From contig JAWKHI010000043.1 of NCBI GenBank assembly GCA_041394885.1, positions 4,862 through 68,861 of the forward strand: 64,000 nt of DNA, in the 5' to 3' direction. This DNA comes from DSOI01 sp041394885. GTDB taxonomy: Bacteria > Acidobacteriota > Terriglobia > Bryobacterales > Bryobacteraceae. Shown in pieces: positions 27,766 to 35,946 of this stretch. The notes beneath the pieces are model-generated. The model was not told where the DNA came from and ran no database searches. It worked only from the letters and a program-made list of their open reading frames with translations. Position numbers and translations under genes: made by a program. Position 1 is the first letter of the stretch. Every line of letters starts with the position of its first letter.

Positions 27766-27993
27766 TTCCAGAAAGCCTCTTCGATCTCCGAAGGGCAGAG
27801 GGTCGTCAAAGTCGCTGGGGACGGTGAATAGGCCTGCAGCCGAACCCACCTTGCGCCTTGCTTTGCGGGGCTCAAAGGGTACGAGCCGAGCAACGGGGCG
27901 CCCGGAGCGGGTGATTATGACTTCTTCGCCGAGAGGACGGTTTCCAGGAGAGCGTGACAGGTGAGTCTTGGCTTCGTGGACACTGGCTTCCAT
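27762..27993 (-). pseudogene. vapB: Phd/YefM-type antitoxin paired with VapC, frameshifted
   Basis: The N-terminus EASVHEAKTHLSR and the segment GEEVIITRSGRPVARLVPF are typical of Phd/YefM-like antitoxins that pair with VapC toxins. With one A removed at 27791-27792 the end would read DDPLPSEIEEAFWK followed by a TGA that overlaps the toxin GTG; as written the frame runs on into the toxin. A second disturbed spot with compensating changes lies in the HLSR to GEEV stretch near 27945. The antitoxin would bind operator DNA and neutralise VapC. Confidence 0.75.
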
Positions 27994-28061
27994 GCCTCAA
28001 TAGTAGACTAAGTCATGAACTAAGTCAATACGCTTCGCCCGGTCCATGTCTTATGAGGACT

Positions 28062-28079
28062 CGCCGGCACAACGGAGCC
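28062..28079 (+). repeat. partial copy of the 63.3-kb palindromic repeat
   Basis: CGCCGGCACAACGGAGC and its flank here match one arm of the 75-bp element repeated at 63259-63408 over about 18 bases. The other arm and centre are missing. It lies a few bases after the stop side of the amidohydrolase gene (28088), the same kind of position (gene end) as the 63.3-kb copies. Confidence 0.55.
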
Positions 28080-28087
28080 AGGATCGG

Positions 28088-29374
28088 CTAGTTGACACGT
28101 GGCAGCGTGCCGATCACAGCAGCACCGGCGGCCGCTCTCACCGGGTCCACTTCTTGCGCTCGTAGGAAGCGCTGCCAGTGCGTGGCGGCGCGGGCATTGA
28201 GATCCCAAACGACTTTGCCGGCGCGGATGGTCATTTCGGCGGTGATCCGCTTGTCGCCGACGTTGGCGGCTCCGGCGGAGTCCATGTAGCCGAAGCGGCC
28301 GTTTTCGACGGCGAGAACGGCGAGGTCGGCTTCGGCTCCGATGGAGAGATGGCCAAGATCCGGGCGTTTGATTTCACGGGCGGGATTCCAGGTGGACATG
28401 GCGACCACTTCGGCGATGGGGGAGCCGAGGTTGAGCATCTTGGACATGACGTTGGCCATGTCTTTCATGCCGGCGTTCATGCTGCCGGTGTGGAGATCGG
28501 TGGAGATGGAATCGGGGCGGAACCCCTGGGCGTAGGCGGGCATGGCAACGTACCAGTAGAAACTGCCGGCGCCGTGGCCGATGTCGAAGAAGATGCCACG
28601 TTTTCGGCCGTTGGTCATGGCCGGATTGATCTTGCCGTTGTCGAGGAGCTCCTGGCGATGGCCGGAGAAGCAATGGGTGTAGATGTCGCCGGCGCGGAGC
28701 TTGTCTTCGAGCAGGGTGGGGAGGCTACGGACGTTGTTCAGATAGCCAAAGTCGACCATCACGGGAAGATCCGTCTTTTTGCCGGCGGCCGTGGCGGCGT
28801 CGATGGATTCCCAGCCGGGTCCGGCGTAGTGGGCGGATTTGAAGCCGACGATCACGCCTTTGTTTTCGTTGGCCATGCGGACGGCGCCATCGACGTCGAG
28901 TTGGGCGGGGTCGTCTTCCTTGCCGGTGCCCATGCCGGCGGCGACGATGTTCAGCATCGCGAGGACGCGGGTCTGGGCGCGATCGATGACCTGGGCTTTG
29001 AAGGCGGGAAAGGTTTCGAGCCCGGTTGTGCCGGCGTCGACGACGGTGGTCACGCCGCTGCGGAAAGAGAACGCGTCGGCGTTGACGCTGGAGTCACGCT
29101 CGACGCCGGGGAGGCCGGGGCGAGGGAAGACATGAACGTGGATATCGATCAGACCAGGAGTGACGTAGAGCCCGCGGAGGTCGACGGTGCGCTTTGCTTC
29201 AATGGCTGGGATTGCGGTGGCGATCTGTGCGATTTTGCCGTTGGCGATGGCGACATCGGTGACGGCGTTGATTCCGTTCTTGGGGTCGATGAGGCGGCCG
29301 TTTTTGAGGAGGAGGTCGTACTGCTGAGCCTGGGTGAGCGTGGCTGCCAGGATGAGGGTGAGGACCGGTTTCAT
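28088..29374 (-). CDS. secreted amidohydrolase/deacetylase family metallohydrolase
   Basis: A 428-residue amidohydrolase-superfamily protein with a signal peptide (LTLILAATLTQAQ). Metal ligands: H-V-H in GLIDIHVHVF (about residue 80), a candidate bridging lysine in VIVGFKSAHY, histidines in YTHCFSGH and the aspartate in SISTDLHTG. The layout is that of dihydroorotase-like/D-aminoacylase-type enzymes. Upstream is a broken molybdo-hydroxylase gene on the same strand. The substrate is unknown; an N-acyl or cyclic amide is likely. Confidence 0.88.
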   Translation of the reverse strand: MKPVLTLILAATLTQAQQYDLLLKNGRLIDPKNGINAVTDVAIANGKIAQIATAIPAIEAKRTVDLRGLYVTPGLIDIHVHVFPRPGLPGVERDSSVNADAFSFRSGVTTVVDAGTTGLETFPAFKAQVIDRAQTRVLAMLNIVAAGMGTGKEDDPAQLDVDGAVRMANENKGVIVGFKSAHYAGPGWESIDAATAAGKKTDLPVMVDFGYLNNVRSLPTLLEDKLRAGDIYTHCFSGHRQELLDNGKINPAMTNGRKRGIFFDIGHGAGSFYWYVAMPAYAQGFRPDSISTDLHTGSMNAGMKDMANVMSKMLNLGSPIAEVVAMSTWNPAREIKRPDLGHLSIGAEADLAVLAVENGRFGYMDSAGAANVGDKRITAEMTIRAGKVVWDLNARAATHWQRFLRAQEVDPVRAAAGAAVIGTLPRVN

Positions 29375-29434
29375 GGATCTCCTTTGCCGGAATGGAGTGG
29401 CGGGCGAGAAGCCCGCCGCAAGGTGCAGTTTACA

Positions 29435-31679
29435 CTACTTGGTCCAGAGGGCTTGCATGATCTTGACGGGGTTCATGGGGAGGCTGCGGAGGCGAACTCC
29501 GGCGGCGCGGTAGATGGCGTTGGCGAGGGCTCCGGGGGCGGAACGATGTTGGCTTCGCCGACGCCGCGGACGCCGAAGGGATGCCCGGGATTGGGGACTT
29601 CGACGATCTCGGTGTCGATCATGGGAAGGTCGAGCGCGGTGGGCATTCGGTAGTCGAGGAAGCCGAGTTGGCCACATGTGGCCCTTGGCGGTCATGAAGT
29701 ACTCTTCGTTGAGCGCCCAACCGATACCCTGGACGCTGCCGCCTGCATCCTGGCCTTCGACGTAGGCGGGATGAATGGCTTTGCCGGCGTCCTGGACAGA
29801 GGTGAAGCGGACGATGGTGGTTTTGCCGGTTTCGGGATCCACTTCAACGTCGGCGATGCAGCCGGCGGGGATCCACGCCGACGCCGCGGCCGTCGACAGC
29901 GCCGCGGCCGACGATGGGTCCGCCGGTTCCGCCGATCTTGGCGCAAGCTTGGCTCGGCGAAGGTCATCTGGTGGCCGTTGGGCAGAGACACCGACTCGAT
30001 TCGACCTTGTCGGCGGTGGTTTCCCCAAAGCGACGCGGCGCGTTCTTTTAGTTGGCGCATGACGTCGTTGGCGGCTTCGACGGCGGCCATTCCGGTGGCG
30101 AGGTGGTGCAACTGCCGCCGGTGACGCCGGTGAAGCCGACCGAGTCGGTATCGACGACGCTCCGGATGGACCTGCTCGGCGGCGATGCCCAAGATTTCGG
30201 CGGCGGCCTGCATGGAAATGGATGTACGGGTACCGCCGATGTCGAGTGGAGCCTTCGACGAGGTTGACGGTGCCATCGGCGTTGACGCTGAGGGTGCAAC
30301 TCGAGGGAAGCCCGGCATTGAACCAGAAGCCGATGGCGACGCCGCGTCCGCGATTGGGGCCGCCGAGGGGCGCGGTGTAGTGGGGATGATTCTTCATCGC
30401 CTCGAGGACTTCCACGCAGCCGATGCGCTTGTATTTGACGCCATCGGCGCGGCGGGTGCCTTCCTTGGCGGCGTTCCTGAGGCGGAAGTCAATGGGATCG
30501 AGGCCGAGCTTTTCGGCGATTTCGTCGATCACCGATTCGGTGGCGAAGGCGGCGTTGGTAGCGCCGGGGGCGCGATAGGCCGCGGTGCTGGGCTTGTTGA
30601 CGACGACGTCGTACGCGTCGATGGTGACGTTGGGGATATCGTAGGCGGCGAAGACGGTCATCGAACCGGGGCCAACCGTAGCACCAGGATAGGCACCGGC
30701 TTCATAGGCAAGAGGTGGCTTGGAGCGGCACGAATGCGACCGTCCTTGGACACTCCGATCTTGACCTTGATGGCGGAGCCGGGCGTTGGGCCGGTGGCTT
30801 CAAAGACGTCACGGCGGGACATGAGGATCTGGACGGGGCGTCCGGATTTTTTTGAGAGAATGGCGGCGGTGGGCTCGAGATAGACGGGGATCTTGCCGCC
30901 GAATCCGCCGCCGATTTCCATTGGAGTGACGCGGACCTGGGAGACGGGAAGGTCGAGAATGCAGGCGGTGGTGTCGCGGACTACGAACGAGCCTTGGGTG
31001 GAGGTCCAGACCAGGACGCGGCCGTCATTGTTCCAGAGGACGGTGGCGTTGTGGGGCTCAATGTAGCCTTGATGGACAGTGGCGGTGGTGAACTCGTGCT
31101 CGACGACGACGTCACAGGAGGGAAAGGCCGCGGCGGCATCGCCCATGGCGTGGCGGAAGTGCTCGGCGATGTTGGAAGGGGTGGCGGTGGGCTCGCCGAA
31201 CTCTTTCATGCGGAGTTCGCCGTGCAGCAAGGGAGCGCCTTCTTTCATGGCTTCGGGTGCAGTGAGAACGCAGGGGAGGAGCTCGTATTCGACTTCGATG
31301 AGCTTGGCGGCTTCCTCGGCGGTATGGGCGTCGACGGCGGCGACGGCGGCGACGGCGTGTCCTTCGTAGAGAACCTTGCCGGAAGCGAGGACATTGCCGC
31401 GGAGGGGAAGGAGAGTGGGTGTCGCCTTCGCCGAGGTCGACGTGCGGTCAGGAACGTCAGGGAGTCGACGGCCGTGGCGACGGCGACGCCGGGGAACTTC
31501 GGCTTTGGAGAGGTGTCGATGCGGAGGATGCGGGCGTGGGCGTGGGGACTACGGACGACAGCGCCGTGGAGCATGCCGGCCATCTTGAAGTCCGCGCCAT
31601 AGAGGGCGCGTCCGGTGACTTTGTCGGCTCCATCGTGACGGATGGGGCGGGTTCCTAGGATGCGGTATTGAGTGCTCAT
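29435..31679 (-). pseudogene. xanthine-dehydrogenase-type molybdopterin-binding large subunit, frameshifted
   Basis: Beginning at 31679: STQYRILGTRPIRHDGADKV and LYGADFKMAGMLHGAVVRSP (aldehyde oxidase/xanthine dehydrogenase a/b hammerhead), then after frame changes VYLEPTAAILSKKSGRPVQI, the MoCo-loop IGGGFGGK, STQGSFVVRD, AYRAPGATNAAFATES, NPVKIMQALWTK at the end. The catalytic glutamate region G-V-G-E-A-N-I-V is encoded but in a shifted frame. One C short at 29532-29533 explains one of several frame changes. The assembled protein would be about 745 residues, a normal length. No FAD or [2Fe-2S] partner subunit gene is adjacent, so partners, if any, are elsewhere. Confidence 0.85.
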
Positions 31680-31782
31680 GGTTGACTTCGCGTGTGGCGT
31701 CAGGTGCTCTTAGCAGGATACCAGTGCCCACGCGGCGGCGGACGTGCGGCGGCGGGGAAGCGCGGGTACAATTTCGATAGCC

Positions 31783-33003
31783 ATGATGCGAAGAATTCGA
31801 ACGTCCGCCGCGCTTCTGATTACAGCCTTTGCCTCCATTCCCTTCGGCGGTATTGCCGCCGGGGCGGAGGGGATCCCGTGGGACGTCGTAGCGCTCGAGC
31901 GCGCACCGCGGGTGTTCGATGCGCCGCATCAGAACGAGCCCGGAGTGAAGTCCGTGTGGTTCGAAGGGCCTATGTACAAGGGGAAGCCGACGCGTGTGTT
32001 CGCTTACTACGGGGCGCCGGAGGGGCGGAATCTGCCTGCGATGGTGCTGATCCACGGGGGCGGCGGGACGGCGTTCGCGGAATGGGTCCGGATGTGGAAT
32101 GGGCGCGGGTATGCGGCGATTGCGATGGATACGTGCGGGGCGGTTCCTGAAAGAGCAGTGGAAGGCAAGGCGTGGAACCCGGAGCGGAAGCGTCATGAAT
32201 ATTCGGGGCCAGCGGGATGGGGCGGCTTCGACAGGGTGGAGGATCCGCCTGAGGACCAGTGGAGCTACCATGCGGTGTCGGCGGCGATCCTGGCGCACTC
32301 GCTGTTGCGGTCCATGCCGGAGGTGGACGGCAGGCGGGTGGGAGTGACGGGAATCTCGTGGGGCGGGTATCTGACGTCGATCGTTTCTTCGCTCGATTCG
32401 CGATTCCGTTTCGCGGCGCCGGTGTACGGATGCGGGTTCCTGGGCGAGGATTCGGCGTGGATCCCGCAATTCGAGAAGCTGGGACCGGAATTGGCCGGGC
32501 GGTGGCTGCGATTGTGGGATCCGTCGCGGTACCTGGGGCGGTCAAAGACGCCGACGCTATGGGTGAACGGGACGAACGACTTCGCGTACCCGTTGGTTTC
32601 GTGGCAGAAGTCCTACCGCGCGACGCGGGGCCAACGGACGCTAACGGTACGGGTGCGGATGAAGCACAACCATCCCGACGGAGCGTCGCCGGAGGAGATC
32701 CACCGTTTCGCCGACGCGATGGTGCGCAAGGGGACGCCGTTGGCGCGCATCACGGGGCAGGGAGAAAAGGGAGGAAGGGCGTGGGTGCGATTCCGGTCCG
32801 AACGGCCGATCGTACGGGCGGAGTTGAATTACACGAGGGACGGGGGTGCTTGGAAGGATCGGGCTTGGGAGACGACGCCTGCGGCGATCGAGGGCAAGTC
32901 CGCGTCGGCGGCGATTCCGTCGGGCGCCCGTGTGCTTTATTTGAATCTGTACGATGACCGGAACCTGGTGGTTAGTTCCGAGCATGTGGAGGTGGGGCGG
33001 TAG
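31783..33003 (+). CDS. secreted alpha/beta hydrolase (acetyl-xylan-esterase/dienelactone-hydrolase-like)
   Basis: About 406 residues with signal peptide (SAALLITAFASIPFGGIAA). The nucleophile elbow is V-T-G-I-S-W-G-G; the acid is probably in GTNDFAYP and the histidine in KHNHPDG. The oxyanion region is MVLIHGGGGTAFAEW. The C-terminal 90 residues form an added beta domain (ARVLYLNLYDDRN). The ATG pair at 31783/31786 is chosen because the signal peptide follows directly. It diverges from the molybdo-hydroxylase gene. Likely an exported carbohydrate esterase or peptidase-like hydrolase. Confidence 0.85.
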   Translation: MMRRIRTSAALLITAFASIPFGGIAAGAEGIPWDVVALERAPRVFDAPHQNEPGVKSVWFEGPMYKGKPTRVFAYYGAPEGRNLPAMVLIHGGGGTAFAEWVRMWNGRGYAAIAMDTCGAVPERAVEGKAWNPERKRHEYSGPAGWGGFDRVEDPPEDQWSYHAVSAAILAHSLLRSMPEVDGRRVGVTGISWGGYLTSIVSSLDSRFRFAAPVYGCGFLGEDSAWIPQFEKLGPELAGRWLRLWDPSRYLGRSKTPTLWVNGTNDFAYPLVSWQKSYRATRGQRTLTVRVRMKHNHPDGASPEEIHRFADAMVRKGTPLARITGQGEKGGRAWVRFRSERPIVRAELNYTRDGGAWKDRAWETTPAAIEGKSASAAIPSGARVLYLNLYDDRNLVVSSEHVEVGR

Positions 33004-33011
33004 GACAGCGG

Positions 33012-33167
33012 CTACTTGGCCTCGCGATCGTCGAGCATACGTTGCAGGTTGTCGAGCTGTTTGCGGATATTGTGTTCGCGGCGGACGAGGGTGACGACGT
33101 AGATGGCGATGATGGCCCAGGCGGCAGCGAATCCATAGAACAGAAATGTGAAATTGCGTTGGTCCAT
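33012..33167 (-). CDS. ccmD: heme exporter protein D (CcmD-like), 51 residues
   Basis: A 51-residue gene directly after ccmC. It encodes one membrane helix (FLFYGFAAAWAIIAIYVVTLV) followed by the basic stretch RREHNIRKQLDNLQ, the usual plan of CcmD. CcmD holds CcmE near the CcmABC exporter and helps release heme-loaded CcmE. Its start lies directly at the edge of a 20-bp tandem duplication, whose AGAAAAG copy next to the ATG may serve as ribosome binding site. Confidence 0.8.
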   Translation of the reverse strand: MDQRNFTFLFYGFAAAWAIIAIYVVTLVRREHNIRKQLDNLQRMLDDREAK

Positions 33168-33206
33168 TTGGTCTTTTCTGAGGTGCTTTGGTCTTTTCTG
33201 AGGTTC
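33167..33206. repeat. 20-bp tandem duplication before ccmD
   Basis: Two adjacent 20-bp units (33167-33186 and 33187-33206) differ at one base (GTGC against GTTC at the end). They fill nearly the whole 45-bp ccmC-ccmD gap, and on the minus strand each copy carries CAGAAAAGACC, so the putative ribosome binding region of ccmD is duplicated. Confidence 0.85.
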
Positions 33207-33212
33207 CGTTTT

Positions 33213-33902
33213 TCAGGCGACGGCGTGAACGTGGCGGCGGAGGGAGTCCACACGGCGCTGCATTTCTTCCTGGCGCATGCGGACAGCAACCATGACGATG
33301 GCAAGGAGCATCATGGCGCCGATGTTGTTGTAGACGGCAGATTCCATCATGGGGTCAATCGATCCGCCACCGGTGCGGAAGCTGAGGACGGGGCCAGGGT
33401 GCTGGGTGCGCCACCACTCGATGGATTTGTAGGTGATCATGACAGCGACGAAGGCGAAGGTGCAGAGTACGGCGGCGTTCTTGGCGCGTGTGGTGGGGTC
33501 ATCCATGGCGCCGCGGAGCATGAGATAGCCGATGTAGACGAGGCAGGTGATGAGGGCCCAGGTGAGGCGGGCGTCCCAGGTCCACCAGATGCCCCAGATG
33601 ATGCGGGCCCAGATGGATCCGGTGGCGAGGCCGACGAGAGTGAAGGCGACGCCGACTTCGACGGAGGAGACGGCCATAGTGTCGTACCATGGATCGCGTT
33701 TGATGAGGTAGACGATGCTGGCGACACCGGCGACGAAGAAAGCGGTGAAGCAGGTGGCCCAGGCGGGTACGTGGAAGAAGAGGTTGCGATAGATGGCGCC
33801 CTGGGCGGCTTCGTCAGGGAGGACGAGGCAGATGAAGTAGAGGTTGCGGACGAGCCAGAGGGCTCCGATGGCTCCGAGCGCGATGAGTAACTTTTCTCGC
33901 AT
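33213..33902 (-). CDS. ccmC: heme exporter/cytochrome c maturation protein CcmC
   Basis: A 229-residue membrane protein with about six helices. The tryptophan-rich heme-handling motif WGIWWTWDARLT is present, with conserved histidine in NLFFHVPAW upstream. In System I, CcmC with CcmD loads heme onto CcmE. The start MREKLLIALG at 33902 is preferred; the frame is open further upstream into the nucleotidyltransferase gene but without membrane character. Confidence 0.93.
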   Translation of the reverse strand: MREKLLIALGAIGALWLVRNLYFICLVLPDEAAQGAIYRNLFFHVPAWATCFTAFFVAGVASIVYLIKRDPWYDTMAVSSVEVGVAFTLVGLATGSIWARIIWGIWWTWDARLTWALITCLVYIGYLMLRGAMDDPTTRAKNAAVLCTFAFVAVMITYKSIEWWRTQHPGPVLSFRTGGGSIDPMMESAVYNNIGAMMLLAIVMVAVRMRQEEMQRRVDSLRRHVHAVA

Positions 33903-33912
33903 GGCTTCCTTT

Positions 33913-34365
33913 CTATTGTGGCTCTTCGGATTGGAGTTGATTAATTTCGTCGCGAATGGCTTCGAGTCCGGCGATGGCCTCGAGGTCCTTGGGCCTGCCG
34001 GCGGCACGTTTGACGGCGATTCGCGTCATGGCTTGCGGGAGAAGGGCGTGGAAGCCGCCACCGGCGATCTCACCCAGGAGGTCGATTTGGCCCAGGGAGG
34101 TGGTCAAGGTGAAGGTGAGGCCGCGCTGGATGGTTTCGGGATCGAGACGGAACGGCAGTCCGGGCGGGACGCCGCGCAGATAGGGGGAGTAGGGAGCCAA
34201 GGCTTGGGCCACTTTGGCGATCTTCTCCGGCGTACGGCTATACACGATGTCGAGGTCCAGCGTGAGGCGGGTGGAGCCATGGGCTATGGCGGCGGCCCTG
34301 TCAACCAGCACGAAATCGACGCCGGCGCCGGTGAGCGCGTCCAGGAGTAAGCGAAAGTCGGTCAC
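33913..34365 (-). CDS. degenerate nucleotidyltransferase-like protein
   Basis: A 150-residue protein of the minimal nucleotidyltransferase type: GVDFVLVDRAAAIAHGS then LTLDLDIVYSRTPE, and KRAAGRPKDLEAIAGLE near the end. Relatives read V-G-G at the place of V-D-R and usually have about 15-20 more residues before KRAAGRPKD, so this copy seems to have lost the GG nucleotide-binding turn and part of the core while keeping D-L-D. The downstream end of the small gene at 34362 overlaps its ATG by 4 bp. The pair resembles a toxin-antitoxin or housekeeping NTase module placed inside the ccm operon. Confidence 0.65.
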   Translation of the reverse strand: MTDFRLLLDALTGAGVDFVLVDRAAAIAHGSTRLTLDLDIVYSRTPEKIAKVAQALAPYSPYLRGVPPGLPFRLDPETIQRGLTFTLTTSLGQIDLLGEIAGGGFHALLPQAMTRIAVKRAAGRPKDLEAIAGLEAIRDEINQLQSEEPQ

Positions 34366-34565
34366 GGGGTTTTGGGAGGCACTCGCCGCCGCGCTTCCTT
34401 TCCGGCGCGGCGAAGTTCTTTGGCGCAGCGCTGGAGGGCCATGGCGTTTTCGAAGCGTTGGGTAACGGTAAGTTTCAGGTTCTCGCGAATGAGGGTACGA
34501 TCGATATCCTTCTTGTAAGCTTCGATGACGGGGTCAATGTCGGGCTTGTGCGGCATGGCTGTCAA
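34362..34565 (-). CDS. small partner protein of the nucleotidyltransferase
   Basis: A 67-residue basic protein: DPVIEAYKKDIDRTLIRENL followed by a helix rich in Arg and Lys. Proteins with this DPVIEAYK-DRTLLRENL pattern commonly precede the nucleotidyltransferase seen next to it. ATGA overlaps link it both to ccmB upstream (34562-34565) and to the nucleotidyltransferase downstream. Role unknown; an antitoxin-like or adaptor role is only inferred. Confidence 0.65.
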   Translation of the reverse strand: MTAMPHKPDIDPVIEAYKKDIDRTLIRENLKLTVTQRFENAMALQRCAKELRRAGKEARRRVPPKTP

Positions 34566-35248
34566 CTCACCAGCACGACTTCCACCAGCGCGAGCGCCAG
34601 GGAGGTAAAGATGATATCAAAGCCAATGAGGAGGCGGAACCAGATCCAGTCTTCGCCGCCGATGGCTTCCCCGGAAATGAGAAGGGTGGTGAGCTTCATA
34701 GCGGCCATGAGGGCGGGGATCATCATGGGGTAAATCAAAGTGGGAAGCATCAACTCGCGGAGGCGGAGGTTCACGGTGAGGGCGCTGAAGACGGTGCCGA
34801 TGACGGTGATGCCCCAGGTGGCGAGCAACATCACGGCGGCGAGCCAGGCGAGGTGGCCGGTCCAGCGCTGGTTGTAGAGGATGCCGAAGGCGGGGAGGCA
34901 GACGGCTTCGACGATCAGGAGCAAGGTGAAGTTGGCGATAGCCTTACCGAGGAAGAGGGCGGCGCCGGAGACGGGGGAGGCGACCAGAGCGTCGAGGCAA
35001 TCGTTGGGCAATTCGCGGGAGAAGCTGCGGTTGAGGATGAGAGCGCCGGCGAAGGCGAACACGAGCCAGAGCAGGCCGCCGGACATGGCGCGCAGCATCT
35101 CGGGGTCGGCGAGGTCGAGGACGAAGCTGAACAGGACGAGGATCACCAGGGCAAACGAGACGGCAGCGTTGATGGATTCCTTGGTACGAATTTCGCTGCG
35201 AAGGTCCTTGGCAGCGATGGCGGCGGTTTGGCGGAGGAAGCCGTGCAT
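34562..35248 (-). CDS. ccmB: heme exporter membrane protein CcmB
   Basis: A 228-residue membrane subunit of the CcmABC transporter with six predicted helices. Family features: KDLRSEIRTKESINAAVSFA near the N-terminus, FSRELPNDCLDALVASPVSG and LRELMLPTLIYPMMIP. Its ATG overlaps the ccmA stop by one base. With CcmA and CcmC it supports release of heme-loaded CcmE. Confidence 0.93.
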   Translation of the reverse strand: MHGFLRQTAAIAAKDLRSEIRTKESINAAVSFALVILVLFSFVLDLADPEMLRAMSGGLLWLVFAFAGALILNRSFSRELPNDCLDALVASPVSGAALFLGKAIANFTLLLIVEAVCLPAFGILYNQRWTGHLAWLAAVMLLATWGITVIGTVFSALTVNLRLRELMLPTLIYPMMIPALMAAMKLTTLLISGEAIGGEDWIWFRLLIGFDIIFTSLALALVEVVLVS

Positions 35249-35946
35249 CAGCTTTCTCCGTATGTTCGATAGAGCCAGCCGGGATCGGTGAGCATCTCAG
35301 CGGGTCTTTCGCCGGCGTGGGCGAGCTTGCCGCGAACGAGCAAAGCGACGTGAGTAGAAAGCTCCATGGCCTCGCGGAGCTGATGGGTGGACATGATGAC
35401 GGTGGCGCCGCGGGCGAGCGAGGCGGCGAGCAGGGATTGGAGCAGGGCGATGGCGCGATCGTCGAGGGAGGTGAAGGGCTCGTCGAGCAGGAGCAGAGCA
35501 GGGTCATGCAGGAAGGCGCGGGCCACGGCGAGCCGTTGGCGCATGCCGCGAGAGAACTCGCGGACGTAGCTGTCCTTGACGCGATCGAGTTGGGTCCGCT
35601 CGAGCCATTCGAGGGCGGCGGAACGGGGATCGGGGAGCCCGTAGACTCGGGCGAACAGGGTGAGGTTCTCGATGGCGGACAGTTCCTCATAGACGCCGAT
35701 GCCGTGCCCGATGAGGCCGATGCGGGCGCGCGATTCGGCGTTGCGGGCGGGCTTGCCGAGGAGTTCGACGCTACCCTCGGAGGGCGTGGACAAGCCGGCA
35801 AGAATGCGCAGGAGCGTGGTTTTGCCGGCGCCGTTGCGTCCGAGCAGCGACAGGCAGGTTCCGGGGGCAACGTCGAGGGTAACGGCGCGGAGCGCGGGAT
35901 AGTCGCCGAAGAACTTGGAGACGGCCGAGGCGCGGACGGCGGTCAT
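35248..35946 (-). CDS. ccmA: heme exporter ATP-binding protein CcmA
   Basis: A 232-residue ABC ATPase: Walker A GRNGAGKTT (about residues 36-44), Q-loop region IGLIGHGIGVYEELSAIENL, signature REFSRGMRQRLAVARA, Walker B LLLLDEPF and the switch histidine in STHQLREAM. Short single-domain form as expected for CcmA. ATP hydrolysis drives release of holo-CcmE. It overlaps the upstream gene by 4 bp. Confidence 0.93.
   Translation of the reverse strand: MTAVRASAVSKFFGDYPALRAVTLDVAPGTCLSLLGRNGAGKTTLLRILAGLSTPSEGSVELLGKPARNAESRARIGLIGHGIGVYEELSAIENLTLFARVYGLPDPRSAALEWLERTQLDRVKDSYVREFSRGMRQRLAVARAFLHDPALLLLDEPFTSLDDRAIALLQSLLAASLARGATVIMSTHQLREAMELSTHVALLVRGKLAHAGERPAEMLTDPGWLYRTYGES

Noticed and set aside
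27385..27993. A natural antitoxin-toxin fusion protein
   Set aside because: Removing one A at 27791-27792 restores a normal antitoxin end with the usual GTGA overlap to vapC, so the fusion is an indel effect.
28178..29653. A 491-codon plus-strand frame rich in Gly, Asp and Val
   Set aside because: It is antisense to the amidohydrolase gene, which has a signal peptide and all metal-binding motifs. High GC gives long antisense frames.
33042..33890. Acidic 282-codon plus-strand frame opposite ccmC and ccmD
   Set aside because: Antisense shadow of clear membrane-protein genes; composition (Asp, Glu, Gly, Val) is the mirror of membrane codons.
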